A DNA stretch of 64,000 nucleotides, taken from assembly GCF_013450155.1 (NCBI RefSeq), contig NZ_JACCKD010000009.1, forward strand, positions 124,001-188,000. The letters run 5' to 3'. This DNA is from Haloechinothrix aidingensis. Lineage in GTDB: Bacteria > Actinomycetota > Actinomycetes > Mycobacteriales > Pseudonocardiaceae. The notes below the pieces were generated by a model. That model ran no database searches and was not told the DNA's origin. It saw only the letters and a program-made list of their open reading frames with translations. The stretch's first letter is position 1; the number at the start of each line of letters is the position of its first letter. This document shows, piece by piece, positions 32,397 to 41,408 of the stretch. A program made the translations under genes and the position numbers.

Positions 32397-34492
32397 CCGC
32401 TCCCCGGTTCCGCCTGGCCCCGCTCGGGGTGGCTGTCGCTCGATCCATCATCGTCGTCGCCGGCGTCGACGGTCCCGGGTGCCGCGAGTGCCTCGCCGGT
32501 GATGTCCTCCAGATACCCGAGAGCGACGAGCTCGCCCGCCGAGTACACGGTGCGGTAACGCAGACCGCCGCCCGGCTGCCCGAACCACGCGGCCGAGACG
32601 GCTCGCCAGGCGGGCAGCGCACACAGCACCCGGTACCGGAAGTACCCCGAGTCGAGATGCGCGGGCGGCAGCGAGCGCCGCGCGAACGCGGTGCCGTCCG
32701 GCGCGAACACGCGCCCGAACTCGGAGCCGAAACGGTCGAGCACCGTCCCGGCGGGCACGGTCACCGCTTCACCCCACTCACGACCGCCCTCGGGGTACCG
32801 CTCGCACGGCGGCCAGGCGAACTCCGGCCTGTCCTCGGCCGGTTTGACGACATACCGCCTGTCCCAGTCACGCTCGTGCATGCCGCCGAGCGGGTCGTAG
32901 CCGTCGAGCTGCCGCGATACCGCGGGGTGCTCCCTACCCGCACCCCCGGCCGGCCGCGCACGTTCGGCACCGGGATCCGGCTCACCGGCGGTGACCGGCG
33001 CGGAGGTGTCGATACGTCCCGACTCCGGGTGGTCGTGCGGGGGGAACCGCAGTCCCGCCGCGACGTCGACCTCCGCGGCGGGCGGGGGAACCTGCCGCGC
33101 GGGCCGGTCGGAAGCCACCGGGAGGTGCCCGATGGGGAACATGTGCACCAGGAACAGCGCGAGGTCACCGTGCCGGCCCGGGGGCCGACCCGTGCCTGCC
33201 GCACTGCCGTGCGCAGGAACCGGCCGCTGCAGTGCCCCCGGTGCGTGTTGCCCGCCGGCGGCGGGTCCTGCCTGCGGGCGAGGAACCGCATGCTGCGCGC
33301 CACGCCCGGCCCCACCGCCTGCGTGCCCGCCACCCGGCTGGCCCTGACCCGGCTGGCTCTGACCCGGTTGGGCGCCTCCCGGCTGGGCGCCTCCCGGCTG
33401 GGCGGCTCCCGGTTGAGCCGGTCCCGGTTGAGCGACACCGGGCGGAGCACCGGCACCGGGCGGGCCGGCGGGCGGCGCGGCCGGACCCGGCCCGCCCGCA
33501 CCCGCGGGACCGGCAGGCACATCGGCGAATCCCGCCAGCGATGTCTGCCCCGGCACACCCCGGTACGACGGCGGCACGGCACCGGGCGGTGCCTGCTGCG
33601 CCTGCTGGCCCGGCTCCGGCTGGACCCGGACGGCAGGCGGCGTCGCGGCGCCGGGGTCCACTCCCGCCGCGGTGGCATGCCCGGCCGGGATCCCGGCAGG
33701 CGGCGTGGCGACGCTGTCCCCGCCGCCCGGCGGCATCGCCGTCCCAGCGCCGGGTGACGCCGGTACGCCCTGGCTCGGGGTGGGCATCTCACGCACGGCC
33801 TCACCCGACGGTGGGATGTCGTCCAGCCGTGCAGGTCGGCCGTGGAGGGTCGCCCGCACCTGCGTCCCCCGCTCCGGCACCTCCGTCACGCCCGGCGGCT
33901 CCGTCAGCGGCGCCCCTGCTGCGTCCCGCGCGATCCCCTGCGCCTCGTCCGGCACCCCCGGAGCCCGTTCCCGGGTCCCGGGCACGCCTTCCGGCGGAAC
34001 CTCCCCGACCGCGGCGGCGAGATCCTCGCCTGCCGCTGCGAGATCGCTTGCCGCGCCGCTGATCTCGGTGTCCAGCCCGAGCAACGCCTCGGGATGACCG
34101 GCCCGCGCGGCGGCATCCGCGGCATCGGCCGTGGCCGCCGCGCGCGTCAGGCGCTCGATCATCTCCACTTTCGTCACGGCGACCCGCTCGGCGGCGTGCT
34201 CCAGCCGGTCCGCGGCCGCCGTCGCCTCACGTGCGGGCGAGACGAGGGTGCCGCTGTCCGGGTGGACGAACCCCGACCACATCTGCCTGGCGGCATCCCC
34301 CGCCTCGCCCTCCATCCCGTCGAGTGCCTCGCACGCCGACGAGTCCGCGTCGCGCTCGACAACCCGCAACTGCTCGGCGGCCTCGCGCCACGCGCCCGCC
34401 TGTTGCCGCATGGCGTCCTCGTCGGCCTCCGGCCACGCCAGGCCGGTCCGCTCAGCGATCTCGCCGAGCTCCTGGGGAAGTTCGATACCCAT
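32393..34492 (-). CDS. Type VII secreted toxin with C-terminal TNT NAD-glycohydrolase domain
   Basis: A 699-residue polymorphic toxin. Residues 1-about 170 are a helical WXG100/PPE-like export domain (LAWPEADEDAMRQQAGAWREA, MWSGF). The middle (about 175-460) is a low-complexity Pro/Gly/Ala region with many QPG repeats, suited to crossing a cell envelope. The end (about 540-673) matches the tuberculosis necrotizing toxin fold: GTVLDRFGSEFGRVFAPDG, FARRSLPPAHLDSGYFRYRV and WFGQPGGGLRYRT. That fold hydrolyses NAD(P)+, and the Arg, Tyr and Gln positions expected for catalysis are present. No signal peptide. It is third in a four-gene operon after a YbaB-like and a WXG100-like gene and is coupled to a candidate immunity gene. 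Target (bacterial rivals or eukaryotes) is unknown. Confidence 0.85.
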   Translation of the reverse strand: MGIELPQELGEIAERTGLAWPEADEDAMRQQAGAWREAAEQLRVVERDADSSACEALDGMEGEAGDAARQMWSGFVHPDSGTLVSPAREATAAADRLEHAAERVAVTKVEMIERLTRAAATADAADAAARAGHPEALLGLDTEISGAASDLAAAGEDLAAAVGEVPPEGVPGTRERAPGVPDEAQGIARDAAGAPLTEPPGVTEVPERGTQVRATLHGRPARLDDIPPSGEAVREMPTPSQGVPASPGAGTAMPPGGGDSVATPPAGIPAGHATAAGVDPGAATPPAVRVQPEPGQQAQQAPPGAVPPSYRGVPGQTSLAGFADVPAGPAGAGGPGPAAPPAGPPGAGAPPGVAQPGPAQPGAAQPGGAQPGGAQPGQSQPGQGQPGGGHAGGGAGRGAQHAVPRPQAGPAAGGQHAPGALQRPVPAHGSAAGTGRPPGRHGDLALFLVHMFPIGHLPVASDRPARQVPPPAAEVDVAAGLRFPPHDHPESGRIDTSAPVTAGEPDPGAERARPAGGAGREHPAVSRQLDGYDPLGGMHERDWDRRYVVKPAEDRPEFAWPPCERYPEGGREWGEAVTVPAGTVLDRFGSEFGRVFAPDGTAFARRSLPPAHLDSGYFRYRVLCALPAWRAVSAAWFGQPGGGLRYRTVYSAGELVALGYLEDITGEALAAPGTVDAGDDDDGSSDSHPERGQAEPGSG

Positions 34493-34503
34493 GAGCCGTC
34501 CGT

Positions 34504-34833
34504 TCAGCCCTCGAGGCGCCCGGACACATCATCGATCCGGTCTCGTGCATCCCGCTCGACGGAACGGTAGCCCGCTGCCGCGTCGGCGAACCGTGTGCCG
34601 ACCTCGCGCAGCTCGTGTTCCAGCCAGGCGATCCGCTCGAAAGCGCGGTCAGCGCGCTCGACATGCGCCGCGGCGAAGCGCGTACCGATCTCGTCGCTGC
34701 CCCATGCGGCTCCGGTCGCCCGCAGCCGGGACTCCAGCGACCGCGCGATGGCCCGTGTGCGCTCGGCATAGACCTCGAAATCCCCGGACCGTGCGGCGAT
34801 GCGGTCGGCCTCGGCGAAGAATCCCTCGCTCAT
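34504..34833 (-). CDS. WXG100-like type VII secretion protein
   Basis: A 109-residue all-helical protein of WXG100/Esx size. Two long helices are broken near ATGAAWGSDEIGTRF, where the Trp-containing turn replaces the canonical WxG (AWG). The residues around it (FEVYAERTRAIARSLESRL) are amphipathic. It lies between the YbaB-like gene (4-bp ATGA overlap at 34830-34833) and the TNT toxin gene (11-bp gap). The likely role is a co-secreted partner or export chaperone for the toxin through an ESX-type system encoded elsewhere. Confidence 0.72.
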   Translation of the reverse strand: MSEGFFAEADRIAARSGDFEVYAERTRAIARSLESRLRATGAAWGSDEIGTRFAAAHVERADRAFERIAWLEHELREVGTRFADAAAGYRSVERDARDRIDDVSGRLEG

Positions 34834-35339
34834 CGCGGACCCCGCCTCCCTCCGGTCACCCAGTCGCGATGCTCGAAGTCCTCCTCGTCCTCCCCGGCCT
34901 CCTCGGTTACCCGCCGGCCGCTCGGGCGCACTGCCGCATCCGGGCGGAAGGCCGCGCGGCCGTAGCGCTCGGCGCTCACGGGCGCGTCCGCGCCGCTGAG
35001 CCCGGTCGCCCCGTGCAGCAATGCCTGGGGGTCGTATCCTGCCGGCAGCACCTCGTCAAGCGCATCCGCCGCCCTGCTCAACGCGTCGTCACGCGCTGCG
35101 GCGGTCGCCCGCAGGATCTCGGCGGCCAACTCCTCCGGCCGGTAGCGGTGGTAGGCCTCCTGGCTGATGTGCAGGTCCACCAGCGTGCCGCGGGGTCCGA
35201 CGGTGGCGGTCACCGTGCCGTCGCGCGCGCCGGCCGAGGCCCGGATCTCGGCAAGCTCCCGCTGCTTCGCCGCCAGGCGCTCCCGGTTCCTGCGGTACTC
35301 ACCCAGCAACTCCTCGACCCTGGCGCTGTGATCCACCAC
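34830..35339 (-). CDS. YbaB/EbfC family protein associated with type VII operon
   Basis: A 169-residue protein. The first 100 residues match the YbaB/EbfC fold: a coiled helix (RVEELLGEYRRNRERLAAKQRELAEI), then TVTATVGPRGTLVDLHI and a C-terminal helix (EELAAEILRATAAARDDALSRAADALDEV). The remaining tail is charged and disordered. In actinomycetes such proteins commonly open ESX-related effector operons; whether they bind DNA or act as adaptors is not known. GTG 35339 has GGAG 6 nt upstream; a second in-frame GTG follows immediately. Confidence 0.7.
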   Translation of the reverse strand: MVDHSARVEELLGEYRRNRERLAAKQRELAEIRASAGARDGTVTATVGPRGTLVDLHISQEAYHRYRPEELAAEILRATAAARDDALSRAADALDEVLPAGYDPQALLHGATGLSGADAPVSAERYGRAAFRPDAAVRPSGRRVTEEAGEDEEDFEHRDWVTGGRRGPR

Positions 35340-35460
35340 GGTGCGCTCCGTTCCGCTGTCCTGCGAATCCTCTGGGCCCTTCCGGGGCGACGGTCAGCAT
35401 TGGACGCGCGACCGGCAGGCGTGGTTCCCCGGCATCGGGAATCTCACGCACCGGACCGGC

Positions 35461-36402
35461 TCACCCGCTGAGCGCGCGGACGACCCGGGAGGGCGCGGGC
35501 CTGCCGAGCTGTTCAGCCATCCAGCGGCTCGCCGCCACGAGCTTGTCGAGGTCCACGCCGTGCTCGACACCGAGCCCGTCGAGCATCCACACCAGATCCT
35601 CGGTGGCGAGATTGCCGGTGGCCGAGGCCGCGTAGGGGCAGCCGCCGAGCCCGCCTGCCGAGGCGTCGACGGTGGACACCCCGGCGCGAAGCGCGGCCAA
35701 GGTGTTCGCCAGTGCCTGGCCGTAGGTGTCGTGGAAGTGCACGGCTACCGCATCGGTGGGCACGCCCTGCGCGGACACCGCCGCGAGCACCCGCTCGACG
35801 TGTCCCGGGGTGGCCACCCCGATGGTGTCGCCAAGCGAGAGCTGGGAACACCCCAACTCCCTGAGCCGGGCCGCGACGTCCGCGACCTGCTCCGGCGGCA
35901 CCCCGCCCTCCCACGGGTCGCCGAAGCACATCGACAGGTAGCCGCGCACGTCGAGTCCGGCGGCGCGGGCCCGCTCGACAACAGGGGCGAACATCTCGAA
36001 CTGCCCTGCCAGGTCGGAGTTGAGGTTGCGGCGCGCGAACTCCTCCGTAGCGCTGGCGAACACCGCGATGTGCGTCACTCCGGAAGCCAGCGCCCGGTCA
36101 AGGCCCCGCTCGTTCGGCACGAGCACCGGGTACCGCACCCCGTCGCGGCGATCGAGCCCGGCAAGCAGCTGCTCGGCGTCGGCGAGCTGGGGAACCCAGT
36201 CCGGATGGACGAAGCTCGTCGCCTCGAGCGTGGTCAGCCCCGCCTCGGCGAGGCGGCGCAGGAACTCCACCTTCACCTCGAGCGGAACGATCGACTGCTC
36301 GTTCTGCAGACCGTCGCGCGCACCGACCTCCCAGATCGTCACGCGCTCGACGACGCCGTCCGCGGGGAAGCGGTCCGGCAGTCCCAGTTCCCGTGTACCC
36401 AT
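35461..36402 (-). CDS. Hydroxymethylglutaryl-CoA lyase
   Basis: A 313-residue TIM-barrel enzyme that cleaves HMG-CoA to acetoacetate and acetyl-CoA, the last step of leucine degradation. The N-terminal metal/substrate segment EVGARDGLQNEQ is diagnostic. Later come SFVHPDWVPQLADA, YLSMCFGDPWEG, LSLGDTIGVATP, the metal-ligand HFHDTYGQALANTLAAL and the active-site loop GLGGCPYAASATGNLATED with its catalytic Cys. Transcribed alone, with TACTGT 8 nt before the ATG suggesting a leaderless message. It fits the branched-chain acyl-CoA metabolism of the neighbouring carboxylase genes. Confidence 0.93.
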   Translation of the reverse strand: MGTRELGLPDRFPADGVVERVTIWEVGARDGLQNEQSIVPLEVKVEFLRRLAEAGLTTLEATSFVHPDWVPQLADAEQLLAGLDRRDGVRYPVLVPNERGLDRALASGVTHIAVFASATEEFARRNLNSDLAGQFEMFAPVVERARAAGLDVRGYLSMCFGDPWEGGVPPEQVADVAARLRELGCSQLSLGDTIGVATPGHVERVLAAVSAQGVPTDAVAVHFHDTYGQALANTLAALRAGVSTVDASAGGLGGCPYAASATGNLATEDLVWMLDGLGVEHGVDLDKLVAASRWMAEQLGRPAPSRVVRALSG

Positions 36403-36410
36403 GACCCACG

Positions 36411-36416
36411 ACAGTA
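36411..36416 (-). promoter_or_regulatory. Candidate -10 box for HMG-CoA lyase
   Basis: Minus-strand TACTGT followed by 8 nt and the ATG at 36402. There is no Shine-Dalgarno sequence. Confidence 0.4.
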
Positions 36417-36450
36417 CCGTCGATACGGCTGCGGTTCCGGCCCAATCGGC

Positions 36451-36969
36451 TCAGGCATCCTCCGTCGACTCGTTGGCGTACTCGTTCTCGCTGACCTGGA
36501 AGTAGATCGCGGAGTGAACCTGCTCCACCGAGGGGATGTCGTCGTACTCGAGAGCCTGCTCGGAGGCGGACTCGATGATCAGTGAGCCGCAGCCGAGGAT
36601 GCGGTCGGCCAGTGAGTGCTCGAACCGCACGCTGTTGATCCGGTTCATCGGGATGTCGATACCGGTGCGCTTGAAGACTCCCTCCCGGGAGATCACCCGT
36701 TCGGTCGTGACGATGAAATGCGTGGTCCGCCACCGCGCGATGGGTGCGATGACCAGCCAGATCAGCGCGATCAGCCCCACGGCACCGATGGCGATCAGCG
36801 CCACCATGTCCCACGGCTCGTCCAGATCACGGGCGAGCACGGCGAGCCACCCCCCGCCCCCGAGTACGACGAGTCCGGTCAGGATCGGCATGAAAAGCAT
36901 CTTGACGTGCGGATGCTTGTGCTCGACGACCTTCTCCGACTCGCTGACGATGCCCTTCGGGTAGCCCAC
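36451..36969 (-). CDS. PH domain-containing membrane protein
   Basis: A 172-residue protein with two N-terminal transmembrane helices (MLFMPILTGLVVLGGGGWLAVLA and MVALIAIGAVGLIALIWLVIAP) followed by a bacterial PH (bPH2) domain (HFIVTTERVISREGVFKRTG, IPMNRINSVRFEHSLADRILGCGSLIIES). The function of this actinobacterial family is unknown. The equivalent M. tuberculosis gene Rv3278c also precedes birA. GTG 36969 was chosen (GGGAG about 9 nt upstream, protein begins GYPKGIVSESEKVVEHKHPH); the open frame to 37092 has no support. Confidence 0.85.
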   Translation of the reverse strand: MGYPKGIVSESEKVVEHKHPHVKMLFMPILTGLVVLGGGGWLAVLARDLDEPWDMVALIAIGAVGLIALIWLVIAPIARWRTTHFIVTTERVISREGVFKRTGIDIPMNRINSVRFEHSLADRILGCGSLIIESASEQALEYDDIPSVEQVHSAIYFQVSENEYANESTEDA

Positions 36970-37150
36970 GCTCGCACACTCCCGTATCTGTCCGTGTCCG
37001 CTCGGATCCCGGCCGGTCACGCCACGCGCCGGCCGGCGTCGACATGGTGTCCTGACGTTCCGCGCGCGCGGCTTCGTGCCGAGGTCGTGCACAGGTTACG
37101 CCAGATGGGCGCACGCCACGAGCGTGTGAACCGTGCTGCGTATCGCCCGA

Positions 37151-37996
37151 TCAGGTGCGCCTGCGCAGGTGGACGACGTCGCCTGCGACCACGGTGTGCC
37201 GGGTGCCGTCGGCGGAGTCCACAAGGAGCTGTCCGATCGGGTCCACGTCTCCGGCGCGGCCGGACAGCACCGCACCGTCCGGCAGCGTGACCTCCACGGG
37301 TTCTCCCAGCGTGCGGCAGTGCATCCGGTACTCGGAATGCATACCGGCATCGTCGATGTCCCCTGACGAGACGCGCCACCGCCGCTCCCGGTCCGCCAGC
37401 GCCCGCAGCAACGTGATCGCCACATCCGTCCGGCCGGTGACGCGCGCACCGTGCTCGTCGAGCGAGGTCGCGGGCAGCGCGCCCGGACCGGGCGCCACAT
37501 CGGGGACCGGGTGCACGTTGACGCCGATGCCGAGCACCACGGCCGGATGTGCCGGGTCTGCTTCGGGAACCATCTCGGAGAGGATCCCCGCACACTTGCC
37601 CTCGGCCTCCGCGTTGCCGACGAGGACGTCGTTCGGCCATTTCAGGTGCGCCGACACGCCGGCTTCGCGAGCCACATCCAGCACAGCCAGCCCGGCCACG
37701 AGCGCGATCGAGCTGAGGTTGCGCACGGGAACCCCGGCCGGGCGTAGCAGCACGCTCAGGTAGACACCGCACCCGGCAGGCGAGGTCCAGGTGCGCGAGT
37801 GCCTGCCGGCACCCGCGGTCTGTTCCCCGGCGATGCGCACGGTCAGGTCCGCTGCGCCGCGCGCGGCCGCCTCCCGCAGGTCGGCGTTCGTCGAGCCCGT
37901 ACTGTCCACCACCTCGACAGCGGCATAGGGGCCGTTCGGGGAAGCCAGTTGCGTGCGCAACCGCTCGCCGTCGAGTGCCGTGTCTGGTGCCGTCAT
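37151..37996 (-). CDS. birA: Biotin--[acetyl-CoA-carboxylase] ligase
   Basis: A 281-residue group I biotin protein ligase (no DNA-binding domain) that biotinylates the carboxyl carrier domain of AccA3. Motifs are STGSTNADL, the adenylate loop GEQTAGAGRHSRTW (the GRGRxxR position), GVYLSVLLRP, LKWPNDVLV with the biotin-contact Lys, and GIGVNVHPVP. A small C-terminal SH3-like domain follows (PVEVTLPDGAVLSGRAGDVD). It is divergent from accD5, whose product belongs to the same enzyme complex. TACGCT lies 6 nt before the ATG. Confidence 0.95.
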   Translation of the reverse strand: MTAPDTALDGERLRTQLASPNGPYAAVEVVDSTGSTNADLREAAARGAADLTVRIAGEQTAGAGRHSRTWTSPAGCGVYLSVLLRPAGVPVRNLSSIALVAGLAVLDVAREAGVSAHLKWPNDVLVGNAEAEGKCAGILSEMVPEADPAHPAVVLGIGVNVHPVPDVAPGPGALPATSLDEHGARVTGRTDVAITLLRALADRERRWRVSSGDIDDAGMHSEYRMHCRTLGEPVEVTLPDGAVLSGRAGDVDPIGQLLVDSADGTRHTVVAGDVVHLRRRT

Positions 37997-38002
37997 GGTC
38001 TC

Positions 38003-38008
38003 AGCGTA
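38003..38008 (-). promoter_or_regulatory. -10 box of birA, leaderless
   Basis: Minus-strand TACGCT, then GAGACC, then the birA ATG. It is one half of the 81-bp divergent birA/accD5 promoter region. Confidence 0.5.
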
Positions 38009-38063
38009 GGACGAGTTCCGTGATATTGCTGACCTCTCACCCGCGCGTGGCGTCGCTCGCGGT

Positions 38064-38069
38064 TAAGCT
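38064..38069 (+). promoter_or_regulatory. -10 box of accD5, leaderless
   Basis: TAAGCT followed by 8 nt and the accD5 ATG. No ribosome-binding sequence is present in the interval. Confidence 0.42.
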
Positions 38070-38077
38070 CGCGGGCT

Positions 38078-39727
38078 ATGAGCAGCGCAACGGAGCCGAT
38101 CGGACCGCCGTCGCCGGAGGGCGGTGAGGAAGCCGATATTCACACCACGGCCGGCAAGCTCGCCGACCTGTACCAGCGTAACCACGAAGCCGTCCACGCA
38201 GGGTCAGAGCGCGCGGTGGAGCGCCAGCACGCCAAGGGCAAGAAGACCGCACGCGAACGCATCGACATGTTGCTCGACCCCGGTTCGTTCGTCGAACTCG
38301 ACGAGCTGGCCAGGCACAGGTCGACCAACTTCGGGCAGGAGAAGTCACGCCCCTACGGCGACGGCGTCGTGACCGGCTACGGCACGGTCGACGGCCGTCC
38401 CGTGTGCGTGTTCAGCCAGGACGTCACCGTGTTCGGCGGCTCGCTCGGCGAGGTCTACGGCGAGAAGATCGTCAAGGTCATGGATCTCGCCATCAAGACG
38501 GGCAGGCCGATCATCGGCATCAACGAGGGCGGCGGGGCTCGCATCCAGGAGGGCGTGGCCTCCCTCGGACTCTACGGCGAGATATTCATGCGTAACACCA
38601 AGGCCTCGGGCGTGGTACCGCAGATCTCGCTGATCATGGGCGCCAACGCGGGCGGGCACGTGTACTCGCCCGCGCTGACGGACTTCGTGGTGATGGTCGA
38701 CCAGACCTCCCAGATGTTCATCACCGGCCCCGACGTGATCAAGACGGTCACCGGTGAGGAAGTGACCTTCGAGGACCTGGGGGGTGGCCGGACCCACAAC
38801 ACCAAGTCGGGCAACGCGCACTACCTCGGCGCCGACGAGGACGACGCGATCTCCTACGTCCAGGAGCTGCTGTCCTTCCTCCCGTCGAACAACATGGCGG
38901 AACCGCCGGTGTTCGACGCGCCGAACCCGCAGGGCGAGGCCATCGCCGACGGCATCACCGACGAGGACAGCGAGCTGGACACCCTCGTGCCCGACTCGCC
39001 GAACCAGCCCTACGACATGCACGAGGTCATCAGGCGTGTCGTCGACGACGGCGAGTTCCTCGAGGTGCACGCGCTGTTCGCACCCAACATCCTCGTCGGG
39101 TTCGGCCGGGTGGACGGCCAGAGCGTCGGCATCGTGGCGAACCAGCCGACACAGCTCGCGGGCTGCCTGGACATCGACGCGTCCGAGAAGGCAGCGCGGT
39201 TCGTGCGCACCTGTGACGCGTTCAACATCCCGGTGCTGACGTTCGTGGACGTGCCCGGCTTCCTGCCCGGCACCGACCAGGAGTGGGACGGCATCATCCG
39301 GCGCGGGGCCAAACTGATCTACGCCTACTGCGAGGCCTCCGTCCCGAAGATCACGGTGATCACCCGGAAGGCCTACGGTGGCGCCTACGACGTGATGGGG
39401 TCCAAGCACCTCGGTGGGGACATGAACCTGGCGTGGCCGACGGCGCAGATCGCCGTGATGGGTGCCCAGGGCGCCGCCAACATCGTCTACCGCAAGACGC
39501 TGGCCGAGGCCGAGCAGGAAGGGCGCGACGTCGAGGCGCTGCGCAGCGAGCTCATCCAGGAGTACGAGGACACGCTGTGCAACCCGTACGTGGCGGCGGA
39601 GCGCGGGTACGTGGACTCGGTGATCCCGCCCTCCTACACTCGCGGCTACGTCTCGCGTTCGTTGACGATCCTCAACGAGAAGCGCGAATCGCTACCTCCG
39701 AAGAAGCACGGCAACATCCCGCTGTAG
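38078..39727 (+). CDS. accD5: Propionyl-CoA carboxylase beta subunit (carboxyltransferase)
   Basis: A 549-residue carboxyltransferase of the acyl-CoA carboxylase complex. It transfers CO2 from biotin on the alpha subunit to propionyl-CoA (or acetyl-CoA), giving methylmalonyl-CoA. The N half has [46 protein letters not shown] and the oxyanion loop [16 protein letters not shown]. The C half has [36 protein letters not shown] and [20 protein letters not shown]. Length is typical. accE5 follows after 22 bp; birA is divergent; accA3 lies 5.4 kb downstream, separated by an effector island. This order matches M. tuberculosis Rv3279c-Rv3285. Confidence 0.96.
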   Translation: MSSATEPIGPPSPEGGEEADIHTTAGKLADLYQRNHEAVHAGSERAVERQHAKGKKTARERIDMLLDPGSFVELDELARHRSTNFGQEKSRPYGDGVVTGYGTVDGRPVCVFSQDVTVFGGSLGEVYGEKIVKVMDLAIKTGRPIIGINEGGGARIQEGVASLGLYGEIFMRNTKASGVVPQISLIMGANAGGHVYSPALTDFVVMVDQTSQMFITGPDVIKTVTGEEVTFEDLGGGRTHNTKSGNAHYLGADEDDAISYVQELLSFLPSNNMAEPPVFDAPNPQGEAIADGITDEDSELDTLVPDSPNQPYDMHEVIRRVVDDGEFLEVHALFAPNILVGFGRVDGQSVGIVANQPTQLAGCLDIDASEKAARFVRTCDAFNIPVLTFVDVPGFLPGTDQEWDGIIRRGAKLIYAYCEASVPKITVITRKAYGGAYDVMGSKHLGGDMNLAWPTAQIAVMGAQGAANIVYRKTLAEAEQEGRDVEALRSELIQEYEDTLCNPYVAAERGYVDSVIPPSYTRGYVSRSLTILNEKRESLPPKKHGNIPL

Positions 39728-39749
39728 GGCACACCAGCCGGAGGACGTC

Positions 39750-39995
39750 ATGAGCGAGGAAGGCAACGAAACCACCGAGGGTGAGGCGCGGCGACCGCAC
39801 CTGCGAGTCGTGCGCGGCAGGCCGGACGATCACGAGCTGGCCGCGCTGACCGTGGCGCTGAGCGGGGCAGGCGCACGGGAGGAACCCGGACCCGCGCGCG
39901 GCGGGTGGTCCCGCTGGGCCGACCCCGCTGCGCGGCTGCGCCGCCCGCTGCGGCCAGGGCCCGGTGCCTGGCGCGCCTCGGCACGGCCGCAGTAA
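39750..39995 (+). CDS. accE5: Acyl-CoA carboxylase epsilon subunit
   Basis: An 81-residue small subunit found only in actinomycetes, which stabilises the alpha-beta carboxylase complex. The conserved core is LRVVRGRPDDHELAALTVAL, followed by a Gly/Pro/Arg-rich tail ending WADPAARLRRPLRPGPGAWRAS. GGAGG lies about 5 nt before the ATG and accD5 ends 22 bp upstream, so both are cotranscribed. A strong hairpin downstream ends the unit. Confidence 0.9.
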   Translation: MSEEGNETTEGEARRPHLRVVRGRPDDHELAALTVALSGAGAREEPGPARGGWSRWADPAARLRRPLRPGPGAWRASARPQ

Positions 39996-40035
39996 CCACA
40001 CGCGCCCACCCTCCCGGATACCCACCCGCTGGCAG

Positions 40036-40083
40036 GCGGCCTGCCTGCCGGATGACGCGCAGATCGTCCGGCAGGCAGGCCGC
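40036..40083 (+). terminator. Terminator hairpin after accD5-accE5
   Basis: Perfect 17-bp arms GCGGCCTGCCTGCCGGA and TCCGGCAGGCAGGCCGC with a 14-nt loop, 40 bp after the accE5 stop and 30 bp before the -10 of the next gene. Confidence 0.8.
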
Positions 40084-40112
40084 TGATGTACCCAGGGATC
40101 CGGCCCGGTCGC

Positions 40113-40118
40113 TAGGGT
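40113..40118 (+). promoter_or_regulatory. -10 box of DinB-family gene, leaderless
   Basis: TAGGGT, then CTGGCC, then ATG at 40125. Confidence 0.5.
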
Positions 40119-40124
40119 CTGGCC

Positions 40125-40640
40125 ATGGCACATGTTCTCGACACCGCCGAGCGAGCGGCCACGGCCGACGAGCGGACGACCCTGGAGACCTTCCTCGACC
40201 ACTACCGGGATGCGGTCACGCGCAAGGTCCACGGCGTCTCCGGGGAAGACGCCCGGCGTAGCCTCGTGCCGTCGGCGACGACGCTCGCGGGCCTGCTCAA
40301 CCATCTGTGCTGGGTGGAGTTCAGCTGGTTCGAGGCTGTCCTCGCGCAGACACCGCGATCCGAGCTACCGCGGCCGCCCTGGAGCAAGGACGACCCGGAC
40401 GCGGACTTCCGGGTGGGGCCGGAGGAGTCGGTAGCCGGCCTGATCGAGCGGTACCAGCGCCAGTGCGCGCGATCCCGGGAGATCGCCGCGCGGTACGAGC
40501 TGTCGCACACCGTGCCGAACCGCAGGCTCGGCGAGGTCTCGCTGCGGTGGATCTACGTCCACATGCTCGAGGAGACCGCGCGCCATGCCGGGCACGCGGA
40601 CATCCTGCGCGAGCAGATCGACGGCACCACCGGCGACTGA
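40125..40640 (+). CDS. DinB family protein (DUF664)
   Basis: A 171-residue four-helix-bundle protein of the DinB/DUF664 family. Candidate metal-binding histidines are in LLNHLCWVEFSWF and in HMLEETARHAGHADILREQI. Many actinobacterial members are thiol-dependent S-transferases using mycothiol or related thiols, or are uncharacterised; the substrate here is unknown. It is transcribed from its own leaderless promoter after the accE5 terminator, with maf 28 bp downstream also having its own -10. This gene is not part of the syntenic M. tuberculosis block as I recall it. Confidence 0.85.
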   Translation: MAHVLDTAERAATADERTTLETFLDHYRDAVTRKVHGVSGEDARRSLVPSATTLAGLLNHLCWVEFSWFEAVLAQTPRSELPRPPWSKDDPDADFRVGPEESVAGLIERYQRQCARSREIAARYELSHTVPNRRLGEVSLRWIYVHMLEETARHAGHADILREQIDGTTGD

Positions 40641-40656
40641 CGCGGGCCGCCGGAAC

Positions 40657-40662
40657 TACACT
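40657..40662 (+). promoter_or_regulatory. -10 box of maf, leaderless
   Basis: TACACT, then CGTCGC, then GTG at 40669. Confidence 0.5.
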
Positions 40663-40668
40663 CGTCGC

Positions 40669-41301
40669 GTGCGTTTCGTCCTTGCCTCCGCCTCCCCCGC
40701 ACGGCTCGGGGTGCTGCGCGATGCCGGTATCGAGCCCGTCGTGCGGGTATCAGGCGTCGATGAGGACGCCGTGGCCGCGGGCCTGGCCGACCCCACCCCC
40801 GAGCGTCTCGTGACGGCACTTGCCACCGCCAAGGCCGATGCCGTGGCCGCCGAGGTCGCCACCGAACACCCGGACGCCGTCGTGATCGGGTGCGACTCCA
40901 TGCTCTCGCTGCACGGGGAGATGATCGGCAAGCCGAACGACCCGCGGGTCGCCCTGGAACGCTGGAAGCGCATGGCAGGGCACAGTGGTGAGCTGCTGAC
41001 CGGGCACGCCGTTGTGCGGCTGGACGGCGGCGCGCGCACCAAGGACGCCGTGGCGTCCCGGACGACGACCGTTCGCTTCTCCGCGCCGAGCGGAGCCGAG
41101 ATCGAGGCGTACGTCGGCACCGGCGAGCCGCTGTCCGTCGCGGGCGGGTTCACCCTCGACGGGCTCGGCGGCTGGTTCGTCGACGGCGTCGACGGTGACC
41201 CCTCCAGCGTGATCGGCATCAGCCTGCCGCTGACCCGCTCGCTGCTTGCCGAGGTCGGCGTGAGCGTGGTCGACCTGTGGCGGCCACGGAACCAGGAGTA
41301 G
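40669..41301 (+). CDS. maf: Maf-family nucleoside triphosphate pyrophosphatase
   Basis: A 210-residue house-cleaning enzyme that hydrolyses modified or excess (d)NTPs to the monophosphate. The N-terminal phosphate loop LASASPARLGVLRDAGI is followed by GCDSMLSLHGEMIGKP, with the catalytic Asp, and by LTGHAVVRL and AGGFTLDGLGGWFVDGVDGDPSSVIGISLPL. GTG 40669 is chosen from the TACACT box 6 nt upstream and because the conserved loop begins immediately; the frame is open to 40585 without support. It matches the position of Rv3282 next to accE5. Confidence 0.92.
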   Translation: MRFVLASASPARLGVLRDAGIEPVVRVSGVDEDAVAAGLADPTPERLVTALATAKADAVAAEVATEHPDAVVIGCDSMLSLHGEMIGKPNDPRVALERWKRMAGHSGELLTGHAVVRLDGGARTKDAVASRTTTVRFSAPSGAEIEAYVGTGEPLSVAGGFTLDGLGGWFVDGVDGDPSSVIGISLPLTRSLLAEVGVSVVDLWRPRNQE

Positions 41302-41408
41302 CCACGGCGCGTCCCACCGTCAGCTGGTTCCGGTTGCCGCGCCGGCCTCGCCCGTGCTGCACTACCCGCGAACCGCGGTACCGACGTCGCCGTCTCGAGG
41401 GGGTCACC

